From Scilla litardierei (taxonomy: Eukaryota > Streptophyta > Magnoliopsida > Asparagales > Asparagaceae): DNA of 64,000 nucleotides. Location of the stretch: contig CM061132.1 in assembly GCA_030789695.1 (NCBI GenBank), positions 31,334,418 to 31,398,417 on the forward strand, written 5' to 3'. Shown one piece after another: positions 34,363 to 44,363 of the stretch. The position numbers and the translations under genes are program-made. Numbering within the stretch: position 1 is the first letter of the stretch; every line of letters starts with the position of its first letter. The notes below the pieces were generated by a model, which worked only from the letters and a program-made list of their open reading frames with translations, had not been told where the DNA came from and searched no databases.

Positions 34363-37300
34363 ATGGGGGACAATCTTACCTCCGCTGACATGAAGGCCTT
34401 CATCGGAGAGATAACGAAGCTGCTTGCTTCGAAGGAGTTGGGCTCCTCGAGTGGATCGACGCCTTCCCGTCCCGTGCAGAAGCTGGAATTGATGCCCAAT
34501 GATGTGAAATTGGAAGGGACAAAGAATTATCTCAGTTGGTCCAGGAGGGTGCTTCTCATTCTGAGGTCGAAGGGGTTAGAAGGCGTCGTTCTGGGTTCAT
34601 GCAAGGAACCGCTGGACAAGGATGTGGATGATTGGAAAGTCTGGAGCACCACCAACTCACTGGTGGCTGCTTGGTTGATGACATCGATGGTCCCACCCAT
34701 TGCTGGGATGGTGGAGGCCATAGAGAGTGCTGCTGGGATTTGGAGTATGGTGGAGAAAATGTACTCAGGAGCAGGGAATGTGATGCTCATGATGGAGGTT
34801 CAGGGCAAGGTCGACACCTTGAAGCAGGGGGAGATGACTATTCTAGCCTACTCTGCGGAGTTGAAAAGGCTTTGGTCAGAGTTAGATCACTATGACCCTA
34901 TTGACCTGCCTGATCCTAGGAGCGCTGCGATACACAGGAAGTGGGTGGAGCGTAGGCGTGTGACACACTTTCTGAGGAACCTGAATGGAGACTTTGAGGC
35001 CAGGAGGGCGAGTATGTGCCACCTATCCTCCATCTCATCCCTGGAGGAGGCCATAGCTGCAATGGCACAGGAGGAGACCAGACTGAGGGTTATGAAGGAT
35101 GAGGGTACTCAGGTCACTCGGGCTGCACTGGCTGTACCCCCAGTGGCAGTAGTGAGCGAGGATCGAGAGTGCTACACATGTGGGGTGAATGGGCACCTGA
35201 GCTTCAACTGCCCACAGAAGGGCAGTGGACGAGGACGTGGCACTGGAGGCAGAGGAGGAGGTCGTTGGGGCCGTGGAGGCCGTGGACGAGGTCGTGGTGG
35301 CCCACGGGCCAACTTTGCTACCGCTGATGGACGACAGGAGACAGTGATGATTGAGGCTACGCCAGCTGAGGCGTCAGACCTAGAGCAGCGGAGACAGTCC
35401 AGGTCTACTACTGAGAGCTCGGAGAGCCATGCAGACCAGACTGGGGATATTGCCTCGCCATTCGGTAACTTTGCCCACTTCGCTCACACAGGCTCAGGTA
35501 ACCGATTAGCCCTTTCATGTAGAGATCATATAGAGTGGATTATTGACTCAGGTGCATCTAGTCATGTGTCAGGAGCATATAGACAATTTTCCACATATAA
35601 ACCACATTCCATTCATGAAACCGTTCAGACAGCTGATGGCACATCCCAACCCATTAGAGGGACTGGTACTATTCAGTGCACTCCCTCCATACGCCTCTCT
35701 TCTGTCCTTCACGTCCCATCATTTCCAGTCAACCTCTTATCTGTTGGCTCTATTGTTGATGATCTCGACTGTAGCATTACTTTTGACTCTACTCATTGTG
35801 TGTTGCAGGAAAGGAAGACTGGGAGGAGGCTTGGGACTGGCGTCAGGCGTGATGGACTGTGGTATCTTGACAGAGCTAGTGGGGATGCTGCACTGGCTGT
35901 CGTTGGTGGAGAGAAGGAAAGGGATGTACTTTTGTTGCATTGTCAGTTGGGGCACTTGCCCTTTGATATTTTGAGTAAAATGTATCCCGATATTTTGAAT
36001 GGAGTGAATGAAATGAATTTGACATGTGATGCATGTGAATTTGGGAAACACACTAGGACGTCATATCCTAGTGTAGGGATGAGGAGTGTAGAGAAGTTTC
36101 ATCTTATTCACTCAGATGTTTGGGGGCCCTGCCCAGTGACTTCAGTGAGTGGGTTCAGGTGGTTTATCACCTTCATAGATTGTCACTCTCGGATGACATG
36201 GCTTTATATGATGAAAAACAAAGGCGAAGCGCTGAAGTGCTTTCAGGACTTCCATAGAAGTGTCAGGAACATGTATGAGGCCAGGATCCGTGTCTTGAGA
36301 ACGGATAATGGGACTGAGTATGTAAACAGGGAGTTTGCATCTTACCTATCTGAGAGTGGGATAACTCATCAAACCACCTGCCCCAACACCCCCCAACAGA
36401 ACGGAGTTGCTGAAAGGAAAAATAGACACTTGTTGGAGGTAACTAGGTCACTCATGCTCACCATGAATGTACCTAAGATATTGTGGAGTGAAGCAGTGAT
36501 GACAGCCACATATCTTATCAACAGGATGCCTTCACGGATCCTTGGTATGAAGTCTCCATGTGAGATTCTTATGGGAAGGAACACTTTCGTGGTTCCACCA
36601 AAAGTGTTCGGATGCACATGCTTTGTGAGGGATCATAGACCCTCTGTGGGGAAGCTGGATGCTCGGGCAATTAAATGTATATTTGTTGGGTATCCTTCAA
36701 ATCAGAAAGGCTACAGGTGTTGGAGTCCCTCAGAAAGGAAGCTGTTTGTGAGCATGGATGTGACGTTCAGGGAGACTGAACCGTTTTATGGAGGACTGAC
36801 AGATTCTACATCAGTATTTGATACTGGGGCCTCTCCAAGCACAGGAGGAGTTGGTCGAGAGGGGGAGACTGATGACAGGAGGGTAGTGGTTGGACTTATA
36901 CCATGCCCTGTCAGGGCTACTGGTACTGGTCCTGATAGCAGGGAGGAAGGAAGGACCTTGGTGGAAGAGGAGGAAGACAGGCTGTACGGCAGGAAATATA
37001 GCAGGAGACAGAAGGATAGTCATGGCGATGGAGGACAACAAGAAGACATCTTCCCCACTGAAGAACCACTAGCTCCACTGCCCCATGTCGAGGTTGATCA
37101 GTCTATCACGCCTGCTCGAGTCCCGACCTCCTTACTGCCTTCCTCTCCTACCACGGATGGTAACCTTTCTTTGCCTTCCTCTAGTTTAGATCTTCCACTT
37201 GCATCTCGTAGGGAGCCTCGTATCAATGCCGGCAGGCCTCCTGTACGGTATGGATATGAGACTGATATTGCTAATCATGTCTCCTACGCTTCTCTTACAC

Positions 37301-38877
37301 CTGCATATAGGGCTATCATTGCATCCTTACAGTCTATCCATATACCAAGTGATTGGCGAGTGGCAAAGCAACATCCCCAGTGGAAGAAAGCAATGCTCGA
37401 AGAACTTGAGGCACTGGAGAAGAACAAGACATGGAGACTTGTCTCACTTCCAGCAGGGAAGAAGGCTGTGGGCTGCAAGTGGGTATTCACAGTAAAGCAA
37501 ACTGCAGAAGGGAAGGTGGACAGGTACAAGGCGAGGCTGGTTGCCAAGGGTTACAGTCAGACTTATGGGATCGACTACGATGAGACATTTGCCCCAGTGG
37601 CAAAGATGAGTACTGTGAGAGTACTGATATCCTGTGCAGCGAATTTTGGATGGAAATTGCATCAGTTGGATGTAAAGAATGCCTTCTTGCATGGAGACTT
37701 ACAGGAGGAAGTATACATGGAGGTTCCACCTGGCTTTGGCACACAACAGACGGTGGGAAAGGTGTGTAGACTGGACAAGTCTTTGTATGGGCTGAAGCAA
37801 TCTCCAAGGGCATGGTTCGACAGGTTCAGGCGTGCAGTCATCACCATGGGCTACAAGCAGAGTAATGGTGATCATACTGTGTTCTATAGACATTCAGGGC
37901 AGCGGATCACCCTTTTGGCTGTGTATGTGGATGACATTATTATCACTGGAGATGATGAAGAGGGAATCTCTCACTTGAAGGTGAGGTTGGCGAGAGAGTT
38001 TGAGGTCAAGGACCTTGGACAGTTGGGATACTTCCTTGGACTGGAGATTGCCAGGTCCAGGAAGGGTATAGTTCTCTCACAGAGAAAGTATGCACTGGAT
38101 CTTCTGGCTGAGACAGGTATGTTGGGGTGTCGTCCAGCAGTTACTCCTATTGATCAGAATCATAGGTTGCATTCACAATCAGGGGAGCCAGTGGACAAAG
38201 AGAGGTACCAGAGACTTGTTGGACGCCTCATCTACTTATGCCATACCAGACCTGACATCGCCTATGCTATCAGTGTGGTAAGTAGGTACATGCATGATCC
38301 TAGGACTGGACATATGGAGGCAGTCTTCAGGATACTGAGGTATCTGAAGAATAGTCCAGGAAAAGGCATATTATTTGGTAGTCATGGTCACATGAATGTG
38401 ACAGGCTACTGTGATGCAGATTGGGCCAGTTGCCTAGATGATAGGAGATCGACCTCGGGCTACTGTGTGTTTGTTGGGGGCAACTTGGTCTCTTGGCGCA
38501 GCAAGAAACAGGATTTGGTGGCTCGTTCCACTGCAGAGGCAGAGTATCGTGCTATGGTGCTTAGTACCTGTGAGATGATCTGGTTGAGATCACTTCTACA
38601 TGAGCTACGCCTGCTGAGAGAAGGACCATTGCAGTTGTTGTGTGATAACAAGTCTGCAATTAATATTGCCAACAACCCAGTGCAACATGATAGAACGAAG
38701 CACATAGAGATTGACAGGTTCTTCATTAAAGAGAGACTGGACAAGAAACAGTTGGAGATCTCCTACATTAGCTCTGGACAGCAACTAGCAGATTGCCTTA
38801 CGAAGGGGTTGAGCTCTAAAGGAGTGGAGGATGCTTGTAACAAGATGGGCATGATAAATATCTTTTGCTCATCTTGA
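34363..38877 (+). CDS. Gag-Pol polyprotein of copia-2 (1504 aa, intact)
   Basis: A single open frame from ATG to a TGA that overlaps the polypurine tract. Gag core about 40-260 (NYLSWSRRVLLILRSKGL); zinc knuckle CYTCGVNGHLSFNC at about 270-283, followed by an RG/RGG-rich nucleic-acid-binding tract to about 318. Protease active site WIIDSGASSHVS (Asp395). Integrase HHCC near 526, catalytic Asp585 (HSDVWGP), Asp648 (TDNGTEY) and Glu684 (NGVAERKN), i.e. D,D35E. Reverse transcriptase LDVKNAFLHGDLQEEVYM and YVDDIIITGDD (Asp1190/1191). RNase H YCDADWASC (Asp1351), Glu1392 in AEAEYRAM and LLCDNKSAIN near 1427. All catalytic residues are present and the length is full for copia. Gag and Pol share one frame, as usual for the group. 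The lineage within copia is not resolved by eye. Confidence 0.97.
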   Translation: MGDNLTSADMKAFIGEITKLLASKELGSSSGSTPSRPVQKLELMPNDVKLEGTKNYLSWSRRVLLILRSKGLEGVVLGSCKEPLDKDVDDWKVWSTTNSLVAAWLMTSMVPPIAGMVEAIESAAGIWSMVEKMYSGAGNVMLMMEVQGKVDTLKQGEMTILAYSAELKRLWSELDHYDPIDLPDPRSAAIHRKWVERRRVTHFLRNLNGDFEARRASMCHLSSISSLEEAIAAMAQEETRLRVMKDEGTQVTRAALAVPPVAVVSEDRECYTCGVNGHLSFNCPQKGSGRGRGTGGRGGGRWGRGGRGRGRGGPRANFATADGRQETVMIEATPAEASDLEQRRQSRSTTESSESHADQTGDIASPFGNFAHFAHTGSGNRLALSCRDHIEWIIDSGASSHVSGAYRQFSTYKPHSIHETVQTADGTSQPIRGTGTIQCTPSIRLSSVLHVPSFPVNLLSVGSIVDDLDCSITFDSTHCVLQERKTGRRLGTGVRRDGLWYLDRASGDAALAVVGGEKERDVLLLHCQLGHLPFDILSKMYPDILNGVNEMNLTCDACEFGKHTRTSYPSVGMRSVEKFHLIHSDVWGPCPVTSVSGFRWFITFIDCHSRMTWLYMMKNKGEALKCFQDFHRSVRNMYEARIRVLRTDNGTEYVNREFASYLSESGITHQTTCPNTPQQNGVAERKNRHLLEVTRSLMLTMNVPKILWSEAVMTATYLINRMPSRILGMKSPCEILMGRNTFVVPPKVFGCTCFVRDHRPSVGKLDARAIKCIFVGYPSNQKGYRCWSPSERKLFVSMDVTFRETEPFYGGLTDSTSVFDTGASPSTGGVGREGETDDRRVVVGLIPCPVRATGTGPDSREEGRTLVEEEEDRLYGRKYSRRQKDSHGDGGQQEDIFPTEEPLAPLPHVEVDQSITPARVPTSLLPSSPTTDGNLSLPSSSLDLPLASRREPRINAGRPPVRYGYETDIANHVSYASLTPAYRAIIASLQSIHIPSDWRVAKQHPQWKKAMLEELEALEKNKTWRLVSLPAGKKAVGCKWVFTVKQTAEGKVDRYKARLVAKGYSQTYGIDYDETFAPVAKMSTVRVLISCAANFGWKLHQLDVKNAFLHGDLQEEVYMEVPPGFGTQQTVGKVCRLDKSLYGLKQSPRAWFDRFRRAVITMGYKQSNGDHTVFYRHSGQRITLLAVYVDDIIITGDDEEGISHLKVRLAREFEVKDLGQLGYFLGLEIARSRKGIVLSQRKYALDLLAETGMLGCRPAVTPIDQNHRLHSQSGEPVDKERYQRLVGRLIYLCHTRPDIAYAISVVSRYMHDPRTGHMEAVFRILRYLKNSPGKGILFGSHGHMNVTGYCDADWASCLDDRRSTSGYCVFVGGNLVSWRSKKQDLVARSTAEAEYRAMVLSTCEMIWLRSLLHELRLLREGPLQLLCDNKSAINIANNPVQHDRTKHIEIDRFFIKERLDKKQLEISYISSGQQLADCLTKGLSSKGVEDACNKMGMINIFCSS

Positions 38878-38884
38878 GGGGGAG
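38875..38884 (+). other. Polypurine tract of copia-2
   Basis: TGAGGGGGAG immediately before the 3' LTR; its TGA is also the stop codon of the polyprotein. Confidence 0.88.
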
Positions 38885-38998
38885 TATTGAGTGTTATTTA
38901 GTAGGGTGTGTGTGTAAAGCAAATCAAGGGATGATATATATATATATATGAGGGGTTAGCTCATTTGTAGCTAATCACCACTTTCCCAAATAACAATA
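38885..38998 (+). repeat. 3' LTR of copia-2 (114 bp)
   Basis: Identical to the 5' LTR except for one extra TA unit. Confidence 0.95.
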
Positions 38999-39003
38999 GT
39001 TTT

Positions 39004-39503
39004 CTTCCTGGACATTTTTCTGTTCTTTCCCCTTTCTATTTTCGTTGGGAAAGAACAGCAAAGTCCATCCGCTCAAGTGTCCACATGAGTTTGTTGAGGT
39101 GTCTACATGCATGCTGCCCTCTTTTCTATTCTGTCGAGAGTTTGGATTGCTCCACCTAAGTAGAACGAAAGGATGAATTGGAAATGAAACAAAGAGGGGA
39201 TTCAGAACTCATAACCAACAAATTGCAGCTTAAATTGTTATTCTTGATCTCCAATCAATCAAAAAAAAGTAGCAAATTGTTGAGCTAACAACAATTTTAT
39301 CATCCTGATTTTCTATTTGCCAACTGATCTTTCCATTAGCATCAGAAAAACTTGGCGGCCAAAACTCAAGATCCTAAAACGCACATAATCGCCAAGTTCA
39401 ATACAAAAAGAGATATTTTTATCGAAGTAAAAGACGAAGAATTCAGATATAACAAAAACAAACAAACAAAACCCTAGTTCGGCGGAGATGAGGGGGCGCT
39501 CAC
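39004..39503. other. TCF25 intron 1, right part
   Basis: Non-coding DNA between copia-2 and the exon 1 donor site; the minus strand just after the donor is typical intron sequence. No other feature seen. Confidence 0.45.
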
Positions 39504-39653
39504 CTGGCCGTCGTCGGCGTCTCCGTCGTAGAGGAGGTTGAAGGGGTTTCTTGAAGGGCAGTGGGGGCCGTGGAATCTTGGTTTGTGTTCGGATTCTTGG
39601 TCGTGGTTTGGATCCACGTTGTTGAGCTCTTCGTCCTTTTCGGGTCTTATTTA
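39504..39653 (-). pseudogene. TCF25: Probable TCF25/NULP1 exon 1 fragment
   Basis: On the minus strand a frame open after a TAA near 39654 reads RPEKDEELNNVDPNH, then CPSRNPFNLLYDGDADDGQ, and ends exactly at a splice donor (CAG then GTGAGC). The NPFNLL block followed by acidic residues matches the N-terminal NPFDLL region I associate with plant TCF25. It ends in phase 0, and exon 2 (acceptor above 22777) starts in phase 0 with LDEHEMA, so the two can join in frame. No ATG is visible in the open stretch and the expected basic N-terminus is absent, so the 5' end is missing, in an earlier exon, or lost. A TATAAATA word sits on the minus strand just upstream. The link to exon 2 across 16.7 kb is inference. 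Confidence 0.55.
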
Positions 39654-39729
39654 TATGAACTGGGGCCCACTGCTGATATATTGGTCAGTATTATCATTAT
39701 TATCCAATTATTTTATAAATTAAGCAGGA

Positions 39730-39801
39730 GCCCTTATAGCTCAGTGGTAGAGCGTCAGTCTTGTAAACTGAAGGTCCGTAGTTCGATCCTGCGTGAGGGC
39801 A
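39730..39801 (+). tRNA. tRNA-Thr (anticodon UGU)
   Basis: A 72-nt cloverleaf. Acceptor stem GCCCTTA with TGAGGGC (one G-U pair), discriminator A at 39801. D arm GCTC...GAGC, anticodon stem TCAGT/ACTGA with loop CTTGTAA (anticodon TGT), T arm CGTAG-TTCGATC-CTGCG. The internal A box (TAGCTCAGTGG) and B box (GTTCGATCC) are canonical, and a T7 run near 39819-39825 fits a Pol III terminator. No intron, and CCA is not encoded, as expected for a nuclear gene. It reads threonine ACA codons. It appears intact. Confidence 0.95.
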
Positions 39802-40021
39802 ACTTACTAGAATTTAATAATTTTTTTAATCCAATTTTATACAAGAAGCAAACGCATAAGGAAGGTCTCTAGGCGCACAATGATTTTAGAGGTCGAAATT
39901 CTTAGCCTTCAAAGAGGAAGCAGATTACTTTTTTTATTAATTTTGAAAGTTCAAAAGATGAGCTTATCTGCAGCAACATGATACTTGTCCTCAAATGTTA
40001 AATTTTGAAGTTATAAAAATC
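39802..40021. other. Spacer after the tRNA gene
   Basis: Apart from the T-run terminator immediately after the tRNA, nothing recognisable. Confidence 0.5.
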
Positions 40022-40223
40022 TGTTATGAGTTGAGAGAGGCCCTTTGACTCCCTCCTCATTTATCCCTCTATTACACCCCACTAAGCCTTTAGTAGGTGA
40101 CTCTTGGGCTACTACAATAATGAGGATGTGAATAAAGGTATAGCCATGGTAATTGCCATGGTTACTCATTACTATTGCAAGAAAAGTTTGTCTCCTATGA
40201 GTCTCTAGAGTTGATCCTCAACA
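40022..40223 (+). repeat. Candidate 5' LTR of copia element H1
   Basis: TGTTATGAG...CTCAACA gives TG...CA ends about 2 kb upstream of the H1 gag. It is followed by CGTTATCAACACG, a word similar to the start of the interior in some plant copia families. No second LTR lies in the window and no target duplication could be checked, so this is tentative. Confidence 0.3.
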
Positions 40224-42155
40224 CGTTATCAACACGTGTCTTCTGCAAATTTTGAGCCACTAAAATTATTCCAAATCCTCTCTAAATCAAACTCCTACGC
40301 GAAGGAATCTAATTGTTGTTGCGGCGATCCGTTGCGGTGTTGCGGCGTTTCCTAGGCGTTTGGGAGCGGGGAACTCTATCTACGAGTGTTATATTACGAT
40401 CTTCCCTAGATCTTTGATCTAGAAGTAAAAATCTCTTTCCCGTAGATATACAATTCTGTATAGGATCATACAAAATTTTACAATGACAATAAATTCTTGT
40501 AAAAATTAAAACAAAAATAATTTATTTACAATATCTCCTTTTTTTTCCAACCGGTTTTCTCGCCGGAAGCGATAATCAACGGACATCGACTACCGGCCTA
40601 CCGGCCACCTCGCCGGAAGCGAGACCAAAAATATAGGGGGTGCTGCCTTTCGGCATCCACCCCCCACCTCAAGGCCGCAATCAAATAAGGGGGTGCTGCC
40701 TTTCGGCCTCCACGCCACCCCCCAACCCCCCTCAAGGGGGCCCTTCACCGGAACCCCCTCCCCCCCTCCGGAAGGGGGGCCTTCCCCATGGCAAACCCCC
40801 CCCCCCCCACCCCCACCCCCCCCCCACCAAAGGGGGGGCCTTCATCGGAACCCCCCCCCCCCCCCCCCGACGGCGGGGGGGGCCCTTTACCGGAACCCCC
40901 CCCCCCCCGGTCAGGAGGGGGCCCTTCATCGGAACCGGGCTTTTTCATCCGCGAGGGGGGGGGCTCTTGCTCCGGCGAGAGACCCCCCCCACCCCCGACC
41001 GCGAAATCCGAAGGGGGGGCCTCTTTCTCCTGCGCAACCTCCCTGGCCGCGAAAAAAGAAGGGAGGGGGGCCTCTTGCTCCGGCGAGACCCCCCTAGCCG
41101 ATTAATTAAATAGGGGGGGAGGGGTTCTATTGAGGTAGGAGCCCCTCCCCCATGGCTGCTTTTGATAACGGGGGGAGATGACGGCTGACCAATTTCTCTA
41201 ACCCTAAAATTAGAGATTAGGGTTTTTCAACAAACCCTATTATTGGGGTTTGGGTATATTATTAACCCCATGGGCATGAAGCCCAGATTGTTAAAATTAA
41301 AATTAAATTTTTAAGCTATTCTGGGCCTGAAGACCCGAGCTAGGCCCACAGGCAAATAAAAATTTCAGTGGGTCTATGTTAAAAATCTCTTTTTAAACCA
41401 GATTTATATATGCAAAATTCCTTAAAATTACCAGAAAACCCCAGAAAAATCCTGGACAATTCTGAAAAATTCAAGGAAAATCGGTAATAATTTTTGGCAA
41501 ATTACTTATAAAATTGGAGAAAATTTTGTATATAAATTACTGTTTTTATCCATGTTAAAATTGCTAATATTATGTAAAACATCTCTCTTGCCTTGTTAAT
41601 TATTTATGGATTATTAGAATTTTTCAAAATATAATTATCTTAAGGATCCAGCGACCGCTCTGTCGTTAGTCATCTAACCTAACGGTGTATGCCGTCTCTC
41701 CGTGGTCCGAGATATTATTATATTTTATAGTTTCTTTGTCCATATTATATATGCATGAGTTATATGCGTGGTTGTTTCTTTGTGCCTGTAGCATATTTAA
41801 AACTGCGTGGATGTTTATATAAGTTAAAATGTGTTTTTGGGATCGGCCAGTTTGATACCTTTAATTTCCTTGCACTTTTATTTTCTTTTGAGAGAATTAG
41901 TAAGTGAGGATTGTATGTATAAATGCCAAAGACCGGTGTACCAACATATAAAGACGGAGGTGAAATTTGCAAAAGATATAGACCCCTTCTGGGTTTCCAA
42001 CTTGTATTTTTCTTTTCTTTATGAATTGTAAATCAGACTTTGGACTTTGTACGTTTTTGGGTATCTGGTCGATCCCCACATTTTACTTATTTTATTCTTT
42101 ATGCATGAATTTACATTTTTAATTAATTCATGCTTATTTTAAATTGCATAGATAA
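40224..42155 (+). other. Long leader of copia element H1
   Basis: About 1.9 kb without gene content before the H1 gag. It includes the C/G-rich minisatellite (40640-41130) and small self-complementary words (AAACCCTATTATTGGGGTTT near 41232). I infer that it is transcribed leader because the gag start follows directly. Confidence 0.45.
40640..41130. repeat. C/G-rich minisatellite in the H1 leader
   Basis: Repeated units of about 45-60 bp alternating long C runs and G runs, theme GGGGGCCCTTCANCGGAACC followed by C8-18. C runs and G runs on the same strand can pair. Long frames through it are composition artefacts. Homopolymer lengths here may be unreliable in assembly. Confidence 0.8.
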
Positions 42156-42582
42156 ATGGCAAAATTGGCAAGCGTCGATTTCGAGGTTCTTGATGCTGCG
42201 GGAAAGAATTGCCTAAGTTGGCGAGTGGACCTGAAGTTCCACTTGCGTTCGATGGCCCTCCTTGGCTCAATTTTGGCTCCTTTATCGACCCCAGCAGCAG
42301 CCGATGCTTCTGCTAGTAAGGCCCCAGAAGCGGCCCAATCATCTAGCAGCACTCCTACCACTATCTCTGATGTGGATAAGGCGAAAGCCATTATCTATAT
42401 CAGGAGACATATAGATCGGACCTTACAGGCCAAATACCTAACGGTTGAGGACCCAATTGAGTTGTGGTCAGCGCTGGAGGCACGGTATATGCATCAGATT
42501 GATGTCATATTACCACGTGCCAGTTATGAGTGTGAAAATCTCCGACTTCAGGACTATAAGTCCGTGGCTGAGTACAACTCGG
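42156..42582 (+). pseudogene. H1 copia gag, N-terminal part (split by the Sirevirus)
   Basis: Starts at ATG 42156 (MAKLASVDFEVLDAAGKNCL) and reads as a copia capsid: LSWRVDLKFHLRSMALLGSI, an Ala/Ser-rich linker, AIIYIRRHIDRTLQAKYL, LWSALEARYMHQ, then LQDYKSVAEYNS. The frame is cut at 42582 by the Sirevirus insertion. The missing continuation is found 18 kb away at 60967, where the frame resumes (LHNITSRLKLC). The 5-bp duplication CTCGG/CTCGA flanks the insertion. Up to the cut the frame has no lesion. Confidence 0.85.
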
Positions 42583-44363
42583 TGAAAAACACCCTAGAGG
42601 GGGGGTGAATAGGGTGTGTGGCACAAATTTAAAAATAATCACAAACACACAGATAATCAGACACAGATATTTTTTAACGGAGTGGCTCCCTGCCAAAACT
42701 CCGAACCCAAGACCTATGAGGATTTCACTTAATAAAACCGATCACACTTTCGGGTAGTGATCTCACCGTACACAAATATAGTTCAAGAGTTAAAGCGCAG
42801 AGATAGCTTCAGAGTAAAGCTATTCTTAATACAATCTCACAACTAAAACAGATTCAAATAGCTTTAATACTACAGTGAAAAATCAGAGAGATATCACCGT
42901 GATGAATTTTGTGAGATCGTGATCGCGTGGGCGCGAACGGTTCGCTGATCCGATGTCTGGATTGGAAGATATAGTCTTCGGAAGATGCTTGCGCGAATCT
43001 GAATTCTGCAGTGACTGATCTGTAGAAAAACGCCCGAACTATATATAATTCTGAGAACTGAGAAAAGGAGTCTATCACCGTTGCGAATGGCATGAAGATG
43101 TGGTCGCGTGAGCGCAAACGGCTCGTCGATCCGACGTCTGGATTAGGAGATATGAGCGTACGAAGTCGGATGCGCGAATCTGAATTCTGCAGTGATGAGT
43201 CTGTAGAAAAACGCCCGGACGGTGTATGATCCTGAGAACTGAGCAAAGAAGACTATCACCGTTGCGAATGGCATGAAGATGTGGACGCGTGGACGCAAAC
43301 GGCTCGTCGATCCGACGTCTGGATAAGGAGATATGAGCGTACGAAGTCGGATGCGCGAATCTGAATTCTGCACTTGAAATCTGCCCTTGCACAATCCGAA
43401 TTTTGGAGAATGAGATCTGCGGCAACCCGTCGCTGGAGGAGGTCGCCTACGGCCACAAGTCGCTGAAGGATGTTGCTTCCGATCACAAGCCTCTGCTGCG
43501 CGTTTCTCTTCTGTTCTTTTTCAAATCAAGTTTGCCAAAAAAAATTGACAGTTTAAATGTTTCGCAAACTGCAGCGTTTGACAGAAGGCCCTCAAACGAA
43601 AAAAATGATCTCAAAATGTGGCTACTGAAAACAAAAAAGAATGTTTTGACAGAGGATCCCACCAAAAAGAATTAGGAGGATGCAATGAATTGCGTGCGTG
43701 CGTTCATTTTTGACAGAACCCTTAAACATGAATGATGATCAAAAAATATTTCAGCCCACCAAGGAAAAAGGAGAGTACTCTCTGTTATTAATAGCCTCAA
43801 AGCATTTTCTTTGTGTGTCCCCCTTTATTTAAAAAATGTGTGGCTTGATAAATAGACGTGATCAGAAAAAACAAACAAATTCAAAGAAGATCAACAAAAC
43901 ATGTGGCAGTTTATTCAAGAGTTTTCAAAAAACTTTGTGCGGTCCAACTCTTTGCGCAAAATTTACGGGAGTAGCACCGAGAACAATTCTTTTGTATACA
44001 TGCGTTATCTGTGAAGCGACGCACAAAAGAATTCAATTAAGAATTGAGATGGTGCGTTAATTAGATGAGATCCAAAAACAAACAAACACATTCAAAACGA
44101 ATTGGGTAGTTTGATGAAGGGATGAGATCAAAATAAACAAACTCGGTAAGAGTTCGGCAGTTTGAGGATTTTTTGTTTGTTCAAAGTATTTGTTGTATTC
44201 CAAAATATTTGTTGCTCCTCTCCTCTCTCCTCTCTAGCGTGAAATATTTATTTTGCATTTTGCTCCTGAAATCACTTAATGAAAGATGTTAGCCATACAT
44301 GACTTGTTTGTCGGCATCAAAATTATATCGTACGACCTAGTTAGTAGACTAACTAGGTCTACA
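42583..44363 (-). repeat. 3' LTR of the Sirevirus (1781 bp)
   Basis: Plus-strand ends are TGAAAAACACC and GGTCTACA. Contains the 181-bp tandem repeat. Small frames inside it are chance frames shared by both LTRs. Confidence 0.95.
42893..43375. repeat. 181-bp tandem repeat in the Sirevirus LTR
   Basis: Units at 42893-43073 and 43074-43254, plus a partial third to about 43375. Shared words are ATCACCGT, GATCCGAYGTCTGGAT, GCGCGAATCTGAATTCTGCA and TGTAGAAAAACGCCCG. The same array is in the other LTR at 59491-59973. Tandem blocks like this often act as LTR enhancers (inference). Confidence 0.88.

Larger units (their letters stand above)
33709..38998 (+). mobile_element. Complete, young Ty1/copia element with very short TATTG...CAATA LTRs (copia-2)
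   Basis: A 5290-bp element. The LTRs (33709-33820 and 38885-38998) are only 112 and 114 bp and differ by a single TA unit in an internal microsatellite. The perfect target duplication GTTTT is at 33704-33708 and 38999-39003. The LTR ends are TATTG and CAATA, so the terminal dinucleotides are TA...TA, not TG...CA. The primer site TGGTATCAGAGC abuts the 5' LTR and the polypurine tract TGAGGGGGAG abuts the 3' LTR. One uninterrupted 1504-aa polyprotein is present. Everything needed for autonomous movement appears intact. It lies in the proposed TCF25 intron 1, opposite to the gene. Confidence 0.96.

Noticed and set aside
40640..41113. Long Pro-rich frames on both strands
   Set aside because: All arise from C/G runs of the minisatellite; several frames are open at once.
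42854..44060. Small frames repeated identically at 59452-60658
   Set aside because: They are the two copies of the Sirevirus LTR, not genes; the repeated peptides come from the 181-bp tandem repeat.
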